The notes: generated by a model from the sequence alone, not told the origin. A DNA stretch of 64,000 nt from Prasinococcaceae sp. CCMP 1430 (GCA_013416795.1 RQSC01000116.1:70363-134362); one strand, 5' to 3'; shown: positions 31,224 to 42,216, counted from the stretch's first letter. Numbers and translations are program-made.

Positions 31224-32342
31224 TCAAAACCCTTGGAAGACCCTGCCCGCGCCGCTGGACGCCGTGACCTCGCGCATGAACGCCCCCCACACATCGGCAT
31301 CGAATCGACCGTTCTTCGCGCTCGCGCGAGCGTCTGTTGCGGGCACGTCACGAGCGTCGCGCTCTGCGTCGCACTTAGCCGCCACCACCAATGTTGGCAC
31401 CGGCAGCTGCGGCAGCACACCACCACCGCCGCCGCCACCACCGCCGCCGTCCTCTGCCGAAGGCAAAGGGTGTGCGACGAGTGGGCTGCCCGAGGGGTTT
31501 ACGGGCGTGGCACTGCGTGCGGGCAAGCGTGAGAACGAGCCAGCGTGTCGGCGTGTGAGGGGTGCGTGTGCACGTGCGGCCTGTGGTCAGTCACATGTGC
31601 GCGCCAACGCGCGCGCCGGTGGTGGAGCTGCTTTGTGCATGCACAGAGGCGACCCGAGCAGATCCGCGTCGGTAGCGTCGTTCCTCGCACCTGCTACCGC
31701 CCATGTCGCCCGCCAGCATCTGCTCGAGCTCGCTCGCATACGCGTGCTCGTGCATGTCGCTACCGTTATTGGGAGTCGACGCCGGTGGGTGCACGGCGCC
31801 GCCGCGGTCGAAGGAGGCGTGGCGCGCGATGTCGGACGCCCATTCGCGTAGTGCGCCGCGAGTTCGCGGACGCTGCCAACCCCCAACGGTGGGCCGATGA
31901 TGGTGTGAGCCCGTGTCAGAACCACGCACGTGCATGCCTGATGGCGCAGGCCGATGGTCAGTCTCTGCGGCGCGCCACGCACCTTGGCGTCCCACACATA
32001 GACCACTCCTGCGACCCGCTCGTAGAATGTCTTCCTCAGCTGCGCGCGAGAGCGGTCGCCACCGACGTCCCACAGCTCGATGATGGCGGGCGCATCGCCA
32101 CTCTCCGCCGCCACCGCCGCGTCGTTGCCACCGATGGCCACGCAGCGCACGCTCGCGCCCACCGTGCGCGTGAGGTCCGACAGCGCCACCGCGTGCCCCC
32201 CTCCACCCCCGCCCGTCGCGATGGTTTCCACGAACGCCGTCTTGCCGACGCCTTCGTCACCCACCACCAGCACACGAGCGGCCGCCGCGCCACCGCCCAC
32301 GGCAGCGGGCGCCGCGCGCGCCCCGCGCCTCGCAAGCGCCAT
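31224..32342 (-). CDS. RABL3: Rab-like small GTPase, RABL3 type, three exons
   Basis: Exons 32342-31983, 31872-31698 and 31453-31224; 254 residues. G1/P-loop GDEGVGKT (about residues 24-31), switch region LTRTVGASVRCVAIG and the RABL3-specific G3 IELWDVGGDR, in which Asp-Val-Gly-Gly replaces the Rab DTAGQ. Next come RKTFYERVAGVVYVWDAK and LREWASDIARHASF. The G4 position reads TLVVAAKCD, i.e. a modified (T/N)KxD. No C-terminal prenylation cysteines are visible, as in RABL3. The third exon begins with an 11-Gly codon run; its acceptor was chosen because it restores phase, with an alternative 47 bp downstream. RABL3 functions in division and lymphoid signalling in animals; its algal role is unknown. 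Confidence 0.75.
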
Positions 32343-33239
32343 CAGCGGCGGCGTGCGAGCACGCACAGGAGGCAGTGGGGGGCAGCGGCCACTGGAAGCG
32401 CCCGCGCAGCACTCGCAGGCGCGGGCGTGGCGGACGGGCGGGCCAGCGGGCCACCCGCCGGCCGGCCCGTACGACTGAGACCGCGCGCGGGGGCGCGCCG
32501 GCGCGCTCCCAATCGGGTAGCAGAAGGGGGGGGGGGGGGCTGCGAGGGGAAGGGGAGCGAGCGCCGCGAGCCCACCCTCTGGCGCCGCAGCAGCTCCGAG
32601 GAGTCGCGCAGCGCACCGCTGCGCATGCGAGCGTCCGCTGTAAGATAGTGATTTGAATCCGCATATCGTGTAACCACGGGAGCCTGCTCCCGACGATTGA
32701 CATTTCGGGGGCTTTTCTCTTTGCCTTTGACCTGTGAGGGGAAAGCGGGTTCGTTTTGATGTGCGTTTCCTCCCACGCGCGAGTTAGCAGTCGGCGTGTC
32801 GGAGGAAGTTTGCGGCGGCGGGCTGCGCCGCGCGGCCCGTGGTGAGGACGTCGGCAAGCGCTGCGCGCCACTCGTCTGCCGGGCGGCCGCAGGGAGGGGG
32901 GCGAGCGGCGAGGCGCAGCATTCATGGGAGGCTACGAGGGACGGGGGGGAGGCTGCAAACTCTGCCGGCGGCGGGCGGTCACCGCATGTGAGAGCGCGCC
33001 CCGGCGTGTGTGGAGATGATCGGGCGGCGAAGTGGCGCGCGGCCAGTGTTGACAGCGGCCGGGCTGCGAGGGGCTCGGGGGGGTGCATGCGGCGGGCCGC
33101 ATCGACTTCGAGAGCCGCCGGGTACTGCTTTCCCTGGAGCGCGCGTCATAGCGCACGTGCTGTGCGCGCGCTGCCTTGACCAGCAGCGGGGCCTGGCCAG
33201 CCCTGTGGCCTGGGTGGCTCGCCGTGGCGACGTAACAAC
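32343..33239. other. Divergent promoter region RABL3 / metalloprotease
   Basis: 897 bp, the longest promoter-like spacer apart from 56788-57906. A G-run lies near 32526-32539 and an AT-richer island at 32640-32780. No supported gene. Confidence 0.4.
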
Positions 33240-36003
33240 ATGGCTGCGGCTGGCCTCTGCTCCCGCTGGCTGGGGCTGGTGGTGGTGGCGCTCGGCTGCG
33301 CTCACGTACCCTTCGCGACGGGCAGCCACCTGGCTGAGGCGAGCAGCAAAGACTCGCTCCTCGCGCTGCTGCGCGCTGGGGAAGTCTTTTGCGTTGGCCC
33401 CACCACTTTGGAGCTGCACCCTGACGTAGGCGGCGAAGCAGCCGGCGTTGACTTGGATTTCGGCGACGAGGAGGTCGTCGCGCTGAGCCTGCATGCCCCG
33501 CGCCCGCGTCGTTCGCTGCACGAACATCACGCTCACACGGGCCGCCACGCGAGCCCGCATGTGAATGTCACGCTCGCGATGCGATGCGACATTCCTCCCG
33601 TGCCCTCCGCCGCACGCGGTGCTCGCGAGTATGCTGCCGCCGAGAATGTCTCGCGAGGGGATGACGAGAGTGTGTATGCGCCAATCGCGCGTGATGTCAA
33701 ACTCGTCCTCGGCGGCGAGGGTGTCGTCGAGGCGGATGACGCGCGTCGGCGGCGCGACATTCTCCCGCGCGGGTCCTTTCACGGACAGGACAGCGCGCAC
33801 GTGGGCGCAACGTCCGCGCTGCTCACCGTCGGCGCGGACGGACGAAGCGTGCACGGGCTCATCTTCCCACACTCGACGGAGCTCTCGTCATCCGTGGTGT
33901 CTGCGGCGGCTGTCAACGGCAGCCAGAGCGGCGCTCCTCCGCCCCGTTGCGAGCTCTACATCGAGCCGCTCCACCGCTTTCTGCTTGCGACGACCGCAGG
34001 CCAGGACGATTCGGTTCCCGCAGGATTGGACGATGCTGGTCCCGATGTGTACGATCCCGACATTGCATCCGAGGCGCTTGCCGACACTGGCAGCGACGTG
34101 CGCTGTCCAGTTGGCGAAGTCCCGCACGTCATCTATTGCGCCCATCACCTTCTCGAGGTACGTGAGGCGACGTGTCGGCAATCGTGGACCAGTGGTCTTG
34201 GATATCAGTGGCCCCTCTGGCACTTCTTCTCGCAGCTATCTCGCACGTGAAAGTGCATGTCGACATTAGTTGTTGCTGACCTGAGCGGGCGCCCCGCCTG
34301 TCTTGGCGCGTGCTGTGAGTGCGATAGGAGACAGGGCCGATCGATGACCACGAAGTCAGCGGGGCACCCTCGTCGTTCTCGGCGGCAGTGCGCAAAGCAT
34401 CCCGCGAGTATGCTGCTAGTTCGCCCTCGACGACGAGGGGGTTACTGCAGGATTTGAGGCCTGGAGATGTCGACAGCAACCTTGCCAACGATTTCCTCTA
34501 CCCCGACGGTCCCTTGGAGCCAATTCTCGAAATAGACGATGAAGAGCAGAGAGAGCTGGACGCGTACTTCGCCATCGCATCCGAGCGGGAAAAGCGGACA
34601 AACTTTGGCACGGAGAATCTCGGCGATGCCGATGGGACATATTATTCGTACTACAGCGACGATGAGGACGGAGAGGAGGACGTGTCAGCGCAGCAGTACG
34701 AGTCGTACGACGCTCCGGGGATGTCGGGAACTGCTGCGGTGTCGTCGTCGACGTTAAAGGCGTCCCCCAAAATCAACAACTACAACAACCCGTGCCGTCG
34801 CATCGGAGTCCTCATCGACACGGACTGGGCCTATGCCGGGGTGACTGGTGGCGCAGACAAGCAGGTCAGCCAGATCAACGCCGTCTTCCAGGTGGTCAAT
34901 TTCCTCACGATGCGCCACAGCGGCCTCAAAGTGCACTTTCGCATTTATGGCATCGTGCTGCGCCGCCCCTTCCCCAATTGCGGTTCGTGTGCGACCATCC
35001 CCGACGTGCCAGCGGGTTCGTGCCTTGCTGCGTCCAAGGGGACGGACGCGTGTGGCGACGCGCTCATCAATTCCTTCCGCAACCAGTGGAGGGGCGATGG
35101 CTGCGGCGGCAACGGGGGGAAGCTTTGGGTGCTGCGTCAACTTTACAACAATTTGCCGCTCTGGAAGCAGGTGCGGCTGAGCGGCGTTCCCGCATTCTCC
35201 TTCCCTCTCTCGCGTGCGCAGAAGTCACGCTGACACCCGCTGCGTCGAACGGCGGCGGCCACGGCATTTCGCGCCTCGAACTCCCTCGATGCGCTCCGGC
35301 TGCTCGGCGTTTCGCCCCGACCACCCGCGCCTCTCCCGATCAGGGCATGATCGGCTTGTTTACCGGACGCGCCGAATCTTGTGGCGGCGGGCCCGCTGGA
35401 ATTGCGTACGTGAACGGCATATGCACTGGGGGATTCAAGTTCGGTGCGATGCGCGGTGACCTGCCGAGCTTGGGCATGATGGCTGCGCTCGTCACCCACG
35501 AGTTCGGCCACCTGATGGACGGCAGGCACACGCAGGACCTCTCAGGCTGCAGTACACCCGAAGGGCCGAAGTGGATCATGAGCCAAACGCTCGGCAGCCC
35601 GCCAGATCATCGCATCTGCTGGGAGAACGTGCAGCGGATGGAGGTTGCCACTCGCCGGAGTTGCGTGTTGCGCAATGCGGACTGCATCAACTGCAGGTAC
35701 ACGGCGCCAAACGCCCACACGCTCATGCCAAACGGGCTGCCGAGGTGGATCGGCATGAGCGAAGCGCAGCGAGCGCAGTACCGGCAGGGTGTCTGCTGGT
35801 GGACATGGGTCAAAGGCAAGAAACTCCCAACGTACGCTGCTAACAACAACGCCTTGGAGTTTGCTGCCGCCTCTGGAAACGCCGCGGCGGTGCGGTTCGC
35901 GCGAAACGCCGCGCCTGCGCGGCGCGGCGCGCCAGCTGGCACCAACGCGTCGGTGTCATCGGAGGCGACCAATGCAACCGATGGAACGAGCGGCGCGCCG
36001 TAA
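33240..36003 (+). CDS. Secreted zinc metalloprotease, reprolysin/ADAM-like (metzincin), three exons
   Basis: Exons 33240-34157, 34328-35170 and 35344-36003; 806 residues. The first acceptor is the least certain. A signal peptide (LGLVVVALGCAHVPFATGSH region) starts the chain. About 500 residues of prodomain-like sequence with NxT/NxS sites follow. The catalytic domain opens CRRIGVLIDTDWAYAGVTGG and has ADAM-type PAGIAYVNGICTGG before the zinc site HEFGHLMDGRH (about residues 638-648). That is HExxHxxxxxH with Asp where metzincins normally have Gly, and Gly one place later. A downstream WIMS supplies a candidate Met-turn. Cys-rich surroundings fit an extracellular enzyme. Algal relatives degrade cell-wall or matrix proteins. 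No transmembrane helix at the C-terminus. Confidence 0.83.
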
Positions 36004-36425
36004 GACGCTCTCGAGGCGAGGATCGGCAGCGCTGAATGGTACTACTTCTGAAGCATGTTGGTAGACATCAACAACCAGCGTCATCATTTAAAGCAGTCAC
36101 TTGAAAGGCACGGCCGACAGCCGCCTCGCGCGTGCCGCCGCTCCCAGCCCTCTCACGGCGCCCGCGGCGATGCGCCCAGGCGCCGCGCGCACTCCATAGT
36201 GGCGCATGCGCGCGCTCGAGCGCGCGGTGATTTCTCCCGGCTGATGGCTGGGAGCAATGGGTGCGCCGAAAAGTTTGCACGGAATATGCACGCAGCTGTA
36301 GCGGCCTGCCGACACAAGCGCGGCGCGTCTCGGCGTGACGCCACACAGATGTGCGTGGGGCGCCCAACTCGCCGCCGGCCGCCGCGAAGATCTCTGCCAC
36401 CTGCCGTTCGCGCGCGCCGCCGCCC
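36004..36425. other. Spacer between metalloprotease and lipase genes
   Basis: 422 bp. The first 110 bp are AT-richer. No gene seen; the lipase frame is open from 36351 but ATG 36426 is preferred. Confidence 0.35.
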
Positions 36426-38363
36426 ATGGGCAAGTCCGAGGTCGGCAGTGGGGCCAGCGCGCCGACGGCAGCTGAGGCTGCCCACGGTGCAAGTAGTAGC
36501 GCCACGACGCGAAAAGATGGCTGGCTTCCAGCGCCGCCCGCGCCGCCGCCTTTCCTGCAGCGGCTGTGCTGCTGCTGCTGCCCGACGACTGGGCAGCCGC
36601 ACGGCGGTGGCGAGGTTACGGCGCGGGTATGGTGCGGCGCATCTTCGCCCGGCTTCGTATATCCAGAGCAGCGCGCAGGCGCACCCAAGGAGGGTGCCGC
36701 CGCCGCCGTCTGCATGGCCGGCGGCGGCGTACGCGCCGCGACTTGCGCACTGGGCTACCTCCGCGGCCTGCAAACCGCCGGCGTGATGGAGCATTACGTC
36801 ACGCACCTGGTCACGAATAGCGGGGCGTCATGGTGTAGCATCCCCTACTCATTTCAAGCGCAGTGCAGCACGGACGCTTTTCTCGGCCCAGTCCTGCCAC
36901 CCGAAGAACTGAGCCTGTCGTCAGCGCGCGAGGACGGCAGTCGCGAGGGCGGCTTCGCGGCCACCATCAGCCGCGCACGCATCCTGCGCGCGTACTGTTG
37001 CGGCGTTACCAAGGATGCTGCTGCGTTTGATTGTTGCCGCGAGCGTGACGCGATGCACGTGCGGGCCTGGTCGAGGGCCATCGGCGAGGCATTTCTCGAA
37101 CCACACGGCCTGGGCGGTCCAGAGGCGGGCTATTGCGTCGGCGGGGCCGAACGGCGGACGAAGGAGGCCACCGGCTGTGCCAATGTCCATGCGTGGAGAG
37201 GGGGGGAGAGACCTTTCCCCGTCTGCGTAGCGTGCGCCCAGCCCAAAATGGACAGGTTCCACAGTCGCCCTCTCGAATTCACCCCCATGTACACAGCCGT
37301 GCCCGCCAGCTTTGTGGCTCGCACGCACTTTGGGCGGCACGAAGTCACACTGGGCGGCGTGTGTGTGGAGCCATACGGCATCAACGGCGAGCCCAAGCCA
37401 GAGGCAGTGCAGGCGCTCAGGGACGGCGCCTCGGCTCGGGAGTCCGTGGAGGTGGCGCTGCGCAGCGAATGGACGGTGCCACTCGAGCAAGTGGCCGGCG
37501 TGTCGAGCGGCTTCATCGCGCAGACCATGATTGACAGCCAGCGGGAAGGTCTGTGGGAATGTTTGGGGAACGACGAGCTGTGCCTTTGGAGCCCCACCGA
37601 CGGCGCCACGGCTGAGTTTCCTGTCGGCGACGGTGGTGGGTGCGACAATCTGGGCATCCTCGGCGCTCTCCGACGCGGGGCCACGCGGATCGTGGCCTGC
37701 TACAACTTCAGCCGGCCGTTTGTGCTTCCATCCGCAGACACCAAGCAGATGTCAGGATCCCGTTCGCGTCAAGAGAGCGAGGACGAAGTAGTGCGGGCGT
37801 ACGCCGGTGACGCGGGCTTTCGTCTCTTTTGCCGGCATTATACCAGCTTTGCGCGCCTGTGGGGTGCGTCTCTTGCGGTGCCTAACTGGGGCAAAGTGTC
37901 CCGCGCGCTCCGTCCGTGGGCTCAGAAGACCAAAATGCAGCTCAAGGACTTCAACGATCATTGCCAGGTCTTTTCGAGCAACAGCTTCAGACCTTTTGTC
38001 GGCGAGATAGAGGATAGGGCAGCACGAGGAGAGCCGATCATCGTGCGCCGCAAATTCGACGTCCTTCCCAATGCCTCCGTTGGAGTACCGGGTGGCCACG
38101 CGGTGGAGCTCCTCTTCATTGCTGTGAGCGACGTCGCCAAGTGGCGGCAGTCGCTTCCGCCGGAGACGTCCGCTTGGTTATCTGCCAACTACGGCACCGC
38201 GAAGCAGGGTGTTTTTCCGTACCTGAACACAATGCAGCTCAAATACGAGCCAGAGCTGGCTTCGCTGCTCTCGCAGCTCGCGACTTGGGTCATCGGCGAG
38301 GCGAGCAGAGACATCGAGGACCTCTTCCAGCCGTACCAAGAGCTCGTCCAGCGTGCATTGTGA
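36426..38363 (+). CDS. Cytosolic phospholipase A2 / lysophospholipase-like acyl hydrolase
   Basis: 645 residues, apparently intronless, from ATG 36426. The catalytic Ser/Asp dyad framework of the cPLA2-patatin group is visible: the glycine loop AVCMAGGGVRAATCALGYLR (about residues 95-114), the nucleophile elbow TNSGASW (GxS rather than GxSxG, as in cPLA2 GLSGS-W) and the second site DGGGCDNLGI near residue 402. A five-Cys run (LCCCCCPTTG, about residue 45) ahead of the domain is a likely palmitoylation cluster. Long inserts (CCRERDAMHVRAWSRAIGEA) separate the motifs. Likely role: release of fatty acids or lysolipids at membranes. Whether it is active is open, since the elbow Ser assignment is by alignment only. 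Confidence 0.75.
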   Translation: MGKSEVGSGASAPTAAEAAHGASSSATTRKDGWLPAPPAPPPFLQRLCCCCCPTTGQPHGGGEVTARVWCGASSPGFVYPEQRAGAPKEGAAAAVCMAGGGVRAATCALGYLRGLQTAGVMEHYVTHLVTNSGASWCSIPYSFQAQCSTDAFLGPVLPPEELSLSSAREDGSREGGFAATISRARILRAYCCGVTKDAAAFDCCRERDAMHVRAWSRAIGEAFLEPHGLGGPEAGYCVGGAERRTKEATGCANVHAWRGGERPFPVCVACAQPKMDRFHSRPLEFTPMYTAVPASFVARTHFGRHEVTLGGVCVEPYGINGEPKPEAVQALRDGASARESVEVALRSEWTVPLEQVAGVSSGFIAQTMIDSQREGLWECLGNDELCLWSPTDGATAEFPVGDGGGCDNLGILGALRRGATRIVACYNFSRPFVLPSADTKQMSGSRSRQESEDEVVRAYAGDAGFRLFCRHYTSFARLWGASLAVPNWGKVSRALRPWAQKTKMQLKDFNDHCQVFSSNSFRPFVGEIEDRAARGEPIIVRRKFDVLPNASVGVPGGHAVELLFIAVSDVAKWRQSLPPETSAWLSANYGTAKQGVFPYLNTMQLKYEPELASLLSQLATWVIGEASRDIEDLFQPYQELVQRAL

Positions 38364-38476
38364 GCGCCGACCGAACGGTTCGCAGCAGACGAGCACGGAA
38401 ATCGTATCAAGGTGAGCCGGCCTGCTGAGCAGCGGTCGCCCAGAAACTATATACGTTTACATGCAGCAGTCCTCGC

Positions 38477-39647
38477 TCACTCCTGTCCATAGAGGGAGTT
38501 GCGCATGCGCTCGCCGCGCCCGTCTCGAATCTGTCGAAGGCGCGAAGGAGGGTGGCGCGCAGCGCGGGGATATCGGCAGGGCGAGCGGGTCCGCGCACAG
38601 GCACAAGCGCGCGCAATCCAGACAGCACGCAGCCGCCACGCACTCGCGGCGCGAACCCACGGGCCTGCGCAGCTGACCCGCTCGTGTGAGCTCGTTCACC
38701 CCCTCCGCCTTGTATGCACGCGCGCCACGCACAGCGTTGTCGCGCGTGATCTGCTCCTTCGCGACGCCCACGAATTCGCCTGGCCCACGTCGGGGTGCTC
38801 CCTTGGATGTGTCGAGAATCTCGATATCGAACAAGAGGGTCTTGTCCATTAGGCCAGTGTCTTTGAGCACAAAATCAAGCGCCCTGCGCCCGGTGAACGT
38901 GCTTGGCACCGGCTGCGAGCCCCCGAATATGCCGCGCGGCCACACGACGACCGTGTACAGTGGCGCAGGTGTCAGACGTACGGCCAGGCGCGCGCGTCGG
39001 GACGGCAGCGCAAGCACGGGCGCAGCAGGAGCGTTCAGTGCGCGCCCACTCCGCCCACTCGGCCACGCGCGCTCGCCCACCGCGCACGCACCCCAACGCC
39101 GAGGTCAAAGCTCTGCGTGCCGTCGCCCCGGGGCGTCTCCGGATAGTTGAGAGGCCCCGGCGGCACGATGATGCGCCGGATGGCTCCCACGCGGGCGCCG
39201 CTGAGCACGGCCTCGTTGAAGGCGCCGATCACCTGGCCGGAGCCAGCCACAAAGCGCAGGTACTCGAAGTCGTCGCGATCGAAGGCGCCGCCCTTGGAAA
39301 GGTTCTTCGCCTCAATAATCCTCCCGTAATAGCCTATTGTGTAGCCGTCCCAGTCCACCACGACTTCATCCCCCTCCTTTACCTCCTGCCCGAGTCCGAC
39401 GCGCAGCTCTTGGTACTGCAGGCCACTTGGAAGCTGCACGTAATCCGAGTAGCGCGTGGCGCTCTTGCCGTAGTCCTTGCCCGCGAGGCCGGGCATCGAC
39501 ATCACCCCGTCTGCGGAGGCCCCATCGCCCCCGCTGGGCGGAACGTAGCCCCGCACGACCGCGCGAGCGCCGCCGGCCGGCGCCGCGAGCGCCGCCGCCG
39601 CAGAGCGCGGCCGCGCGCGGCCACACAGCTGCCGCTGCGGTCGCCAT
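38477..39647 (-). CDS. Plastid lumen-type FKBP peptidyl-prolyl isomerase (FKBP17/18-like), three exons; start unresolved
   Basis: Exon 1 ends at 39092; exon 2 is 38912-38700 and exon 3 38530-38477. Conserved run: YVQLPSGLQYQELRVGLGQE, EGDEVVVDWDGYTIGYYGRI, IEAKNLSKGGAF, VAGSGQVIGAFNEAVLSGAR, GAIRRIIVPPG, then across the splice PVPSTFTGRRALDFVLKDTG and LMDKTLLFDIEILDT. The IGYYGR and RALDFVL motifs single out the chloroplast FKBP16-18 subgroup. The PPIase frame is open upstream to 39766 but has no ATG before 39502. An ATG at 39647 opens an Ala/Arg-rich transit-like peptide one base out of frame, so either a sequencing indel or an unseen first exon is involved. The short last exon (17 codons) is inferred from phase. 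Confidence 0.8.
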
Positions 39648-39873
39648 GCGCGCGCTCCGCCCGGCCGCCAGGGGAGAAGGGGGGGAGGGGGTCGCGCGGG
39701 GCCGCGCCGCGTGTGGCCCCACTCCGCGGCGGCAGCACGTGCGGTGAAAGCGGCGGCAGAGGCCACACACCAAACCTTATCCTATCCACGGATGGAGTGC
39801 GAAATGACCTGCATCCAATCTACTTTTGTGAAATGATGAGCTCTTTGGCTAGGCCGGGTGGCTAGCGAGCCAG

Positions 39874-40858
39874 TTGGCGCGTGTTGGAGCAACGCGAGGG
39901 CATGCGTGTCGACGGGCTCGGCGGCGGACCGCGGACGTGCCACAGCCACCGCCCCTCCTCGCCCACCCTCAGCCCCCGCCCTCCCGAAGCCGCCCGCGCG
40001 GGGGCGTGCGTGCGCGCGCGCACGCGCGCGGGCTCGGGTTCCGGCGGGCGGGCCTTGGTCGGCCGAGCGGTCGTTCGCGGAGCGGTCCAGCTTGGCGCAC
40101 CGGCTGGGAGGGGGGAGGGGGGGGGGGAACGCGCGTTGCACCGCGGCGCCGCGCAGCGCCGCGGGCGGCGACAGCAGCTGCTGCGGCTGCGGCAGCGGCG
40201 CCGTTGCTTGCCGAGCCAGTGTTTGGTGCCGCGACGCTGGCCGTGATGCCGCTGTACACGCTCATGCTCGCCGCCCCGCGCTGGGCTCTCACGCGCTCGC
40301 TGATGAGCGGTGTACTGCCGTTTGCGCTGATGGGTGCTGCGTACGCCGCGCTCGTCGTCGAGATGGCACTCAACGGCAGCGTGCTCGCCAACATGAGCTG
40401 GTGGGGGTTGAAGGGTGCGCTCGCGCACGCATCCACGCGCTCGCTGGCGCACCCACACGGTCGCCCACACTTGCGCAAGCGTGGTCTCTGATGCGTGCGC
40501 GTACCCACGCGCGGCAACGCACGCCAACGCGCTGACGCGTGCCCTCGCCGCCGCCCTCCCACGCCACCCGCCCGCCCCTCAACGCACGTTGCGGTCAGGC
40601 CTCGCGTCCAACATGTCGGCCCCCCTCAGCCTTTCGGCGACTTGGGTGCACCTGCTCACGCTCGACCTGTTCGTCGCGCGCGCCGTCTACCTCGACGGTC
40701 TCGCGCGAGGCGTGCCCACGCGCCACAGCCTGGTACTGTGCATGATGTTCGGGCCGCTGGGCTACCTGCTGCACTACGCTACGGTCGCGCTCGCGCGGGC
40801 ACTGCGGCGGCGCCGGGAAGTTGCACCGGTGGTGGGCGGGGCCGAGGGCGCGCGGTAG
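39874..40858 (+). CDS. ABA4: ABA4-type membrane protein (neoxanthin pathway), two exons; 5' end unresolved
   Basis: The frame is open from 39874; exon 1 ends at 40414 and exon 2 is 40599-40858 (184-bp intron, phase 1, GTGCGC donor). The conserved part begins PVFGAATLAVMPLYTLMLAA and continues LMGAAYAALVVEMALNGSVL, then across the splice MSAPLSLSATWVHLLTLDLF, VARAVYLDGLARGVPTRHSL and CMMFGPLGYLLHYAT. This is the four-helix ABA4 (DUF4281) family, required for neoxanthin formation from violaxanthin in plant plastids. No ATG precedes 40245 in frame, and the upstream Arg/Ala-rich sequence may hold a targeting peptide in another exon. The activity of algal members is not settled. Confidence 0.85.
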
Positions 40859-41472
40859 AAAGGCCCGCGCCGGCCGAGGCCGGCGCCTCCTCATGCGCGC
40901 GCAGTAACTCGCTCGAGCGCTCCAGTGCTCGCTCGCACGCACGCTCGCACGCTCGCACGCGGCGGCGCCTGCTCACCCCCGGCCGCCGCAAGTCCCACCG
41001 TGAGATGCTTGCCCGCGCGCGCACTCGCGCCGGCGCATCGCATCACTTTTGGGTTTCGCATGGAGGGTTAAAATCTGGAGAGCAAACCCTACAAGCTTCG
41101 AAACCGTATCCAGCATCCCGCACTTCCAAGAAAGCTGGAGAACACCGAAACCTGAACCTGCTGGGAAAGAAAGATGAAAAGCTCGCGTTCCCCAACCGAA
41201 AGCGCCAAAGCGGGAACAAATATCTGAAGCGAGCTCGGCGCACCGGCGCGCGCGGGGGCGAGCGAGGGCCGGGGCGGACGGCGCGGGGTGCTATGGGTGC
41301 CATGCGCGGGCGCGGGCGGGCCTCGGGGGAGGCGGCGGCGGAGGGATCGTAGCTGCCGGAGGTGCGCCACTCCGCGCGCAGCCGCGCGAAGGGTGGGGTG
41401 GGGTGAGGTGGGGCGCGGGCCGGCGCGCGCGCGTCGTGTCGCACCCGGCCGATCGAGGCGGCAGCAGGCGCG
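40859..41472. other. Spacer with AT-rich island and telo-box-like motif
   Basis: 614 bp between two + genes. From 41042 to 41225 the composition drops to near-balanced, unlike its surroundings, and contains AAACCCTA (41084-41091), identical to the plant telo-box core, within the presumed promoter of the next gene. The rest is GC-rich. No ORF supported. Confidence 0.45.
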
Positions 41473-42216
41473 ATGAGCAACGAAGAACTTGCGCACGAGA
41501 AGGCGATGGACTGCGCGGGGCCGTCGGTCTCCGGCGCTCCGGGAAGTGCAATCATCGTGAAGGCGCCACAGGCGTCCGCTCTGCGGGCATCAGCGCCGGC
41601 CACGACGCGACCAGTGCCGCAAGTACAGATGGCAGGGCCTGCGCCGCAGCTCGTTGCTGTGCCTTCATTCGCCTACGTCACGCCGGCGGTGCATCCTGTG
41701 ATAATGGCGAATCCTGTTGTGCCGGCGGTGACGGCCTCTGTGATCACCCGCCTCCAAGAGCGCCCGACTGAGCATGACGCGCACACCCGCCGGTACGCGA
41801 CGATCCACCTGTGCGTCGAGGCAGTCGCCCTGGGTGCTACCTGCGGCCTGCCCATGCTGGACGTCCCAGCGCTTCTCGCTCTCATAGGCGCGAGCATCGT
41901 GGCGTGCAGGGGCTGCTCGTACACGACTACGAAAGATGCCATCGGCAAAAATGCCTCAAGCTCGTACATTTGGCTGAGCGCGACGTCGCTCGGGCTCAGC
42001 GCATTTCACATCACTTTGCTCGCGTGGCTCGCGACAGACCCGCGCAACGAGGAGGGCGCGTGGGGGGACAGGGCGCTCGCATGCTTTTTGCTGGCGTTGG
42101 CATGCATTCTCGTCGTCATGCGCGCGGCCGCCGTCTTTGTAGCGTCGAGACTGCGCCACGCACAGGGAAAGGAGACGGATAGGGTGAGCGCGGGCGCGCG
42201 CATTGCGGATGTCTAG
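41473..42216 (+). CDS. Four-helix membrane protein of unknown function
   Basis: 247 residues, single exon from ATG 41473. The first 95 residues are hydrophilic and Pro/Ala/Gln-rich (TTRPVPQVQMAGPAPQLVAV). Four apolar helices follow, around residues 115-150 (a pair around PMLDVPALLALIGASIVACR), 165-190 (YIWLSATSLGLSAFHITLLA) and 200-225 (ALACFLLALACILVVMRAAA). The tail is short, basic and polar. Glycine and small residues dominate the helices. No family recognised. TGTACA lies at 42323-42328, about 110 nt after the stop and shared with the convergent helicase gene. Confidence 0.65.
   Translation: MSNEELAHEKAMDCAGPSVSGAPGSAIIVKAPQASALRASAPATTRPVPQVQMAGPAPQLVAVPSFAYVTPAVHPVIMANPVVPAVTASVITRLQERPTEHDAHTRRYATIHLCVEAVALGATCGLPMLDVPALLALIGASIVACRGCSYTTTKDAIGKNASSSYIWLSATSLGLSAFHITLLAWLATDPRNEEGAWGDRALACFLLALACILVVMRAAAVFVASRLRHAQGKETDRVSAGARIADV

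Noticed and set aside
13244..40858. A carotenoid biosynthesis gene cluster (ORANGE and ABA4)
   Set aside because: The two genes are about 26 kb apart with unrelated genes between them; co-occurrence is compatible with chance.
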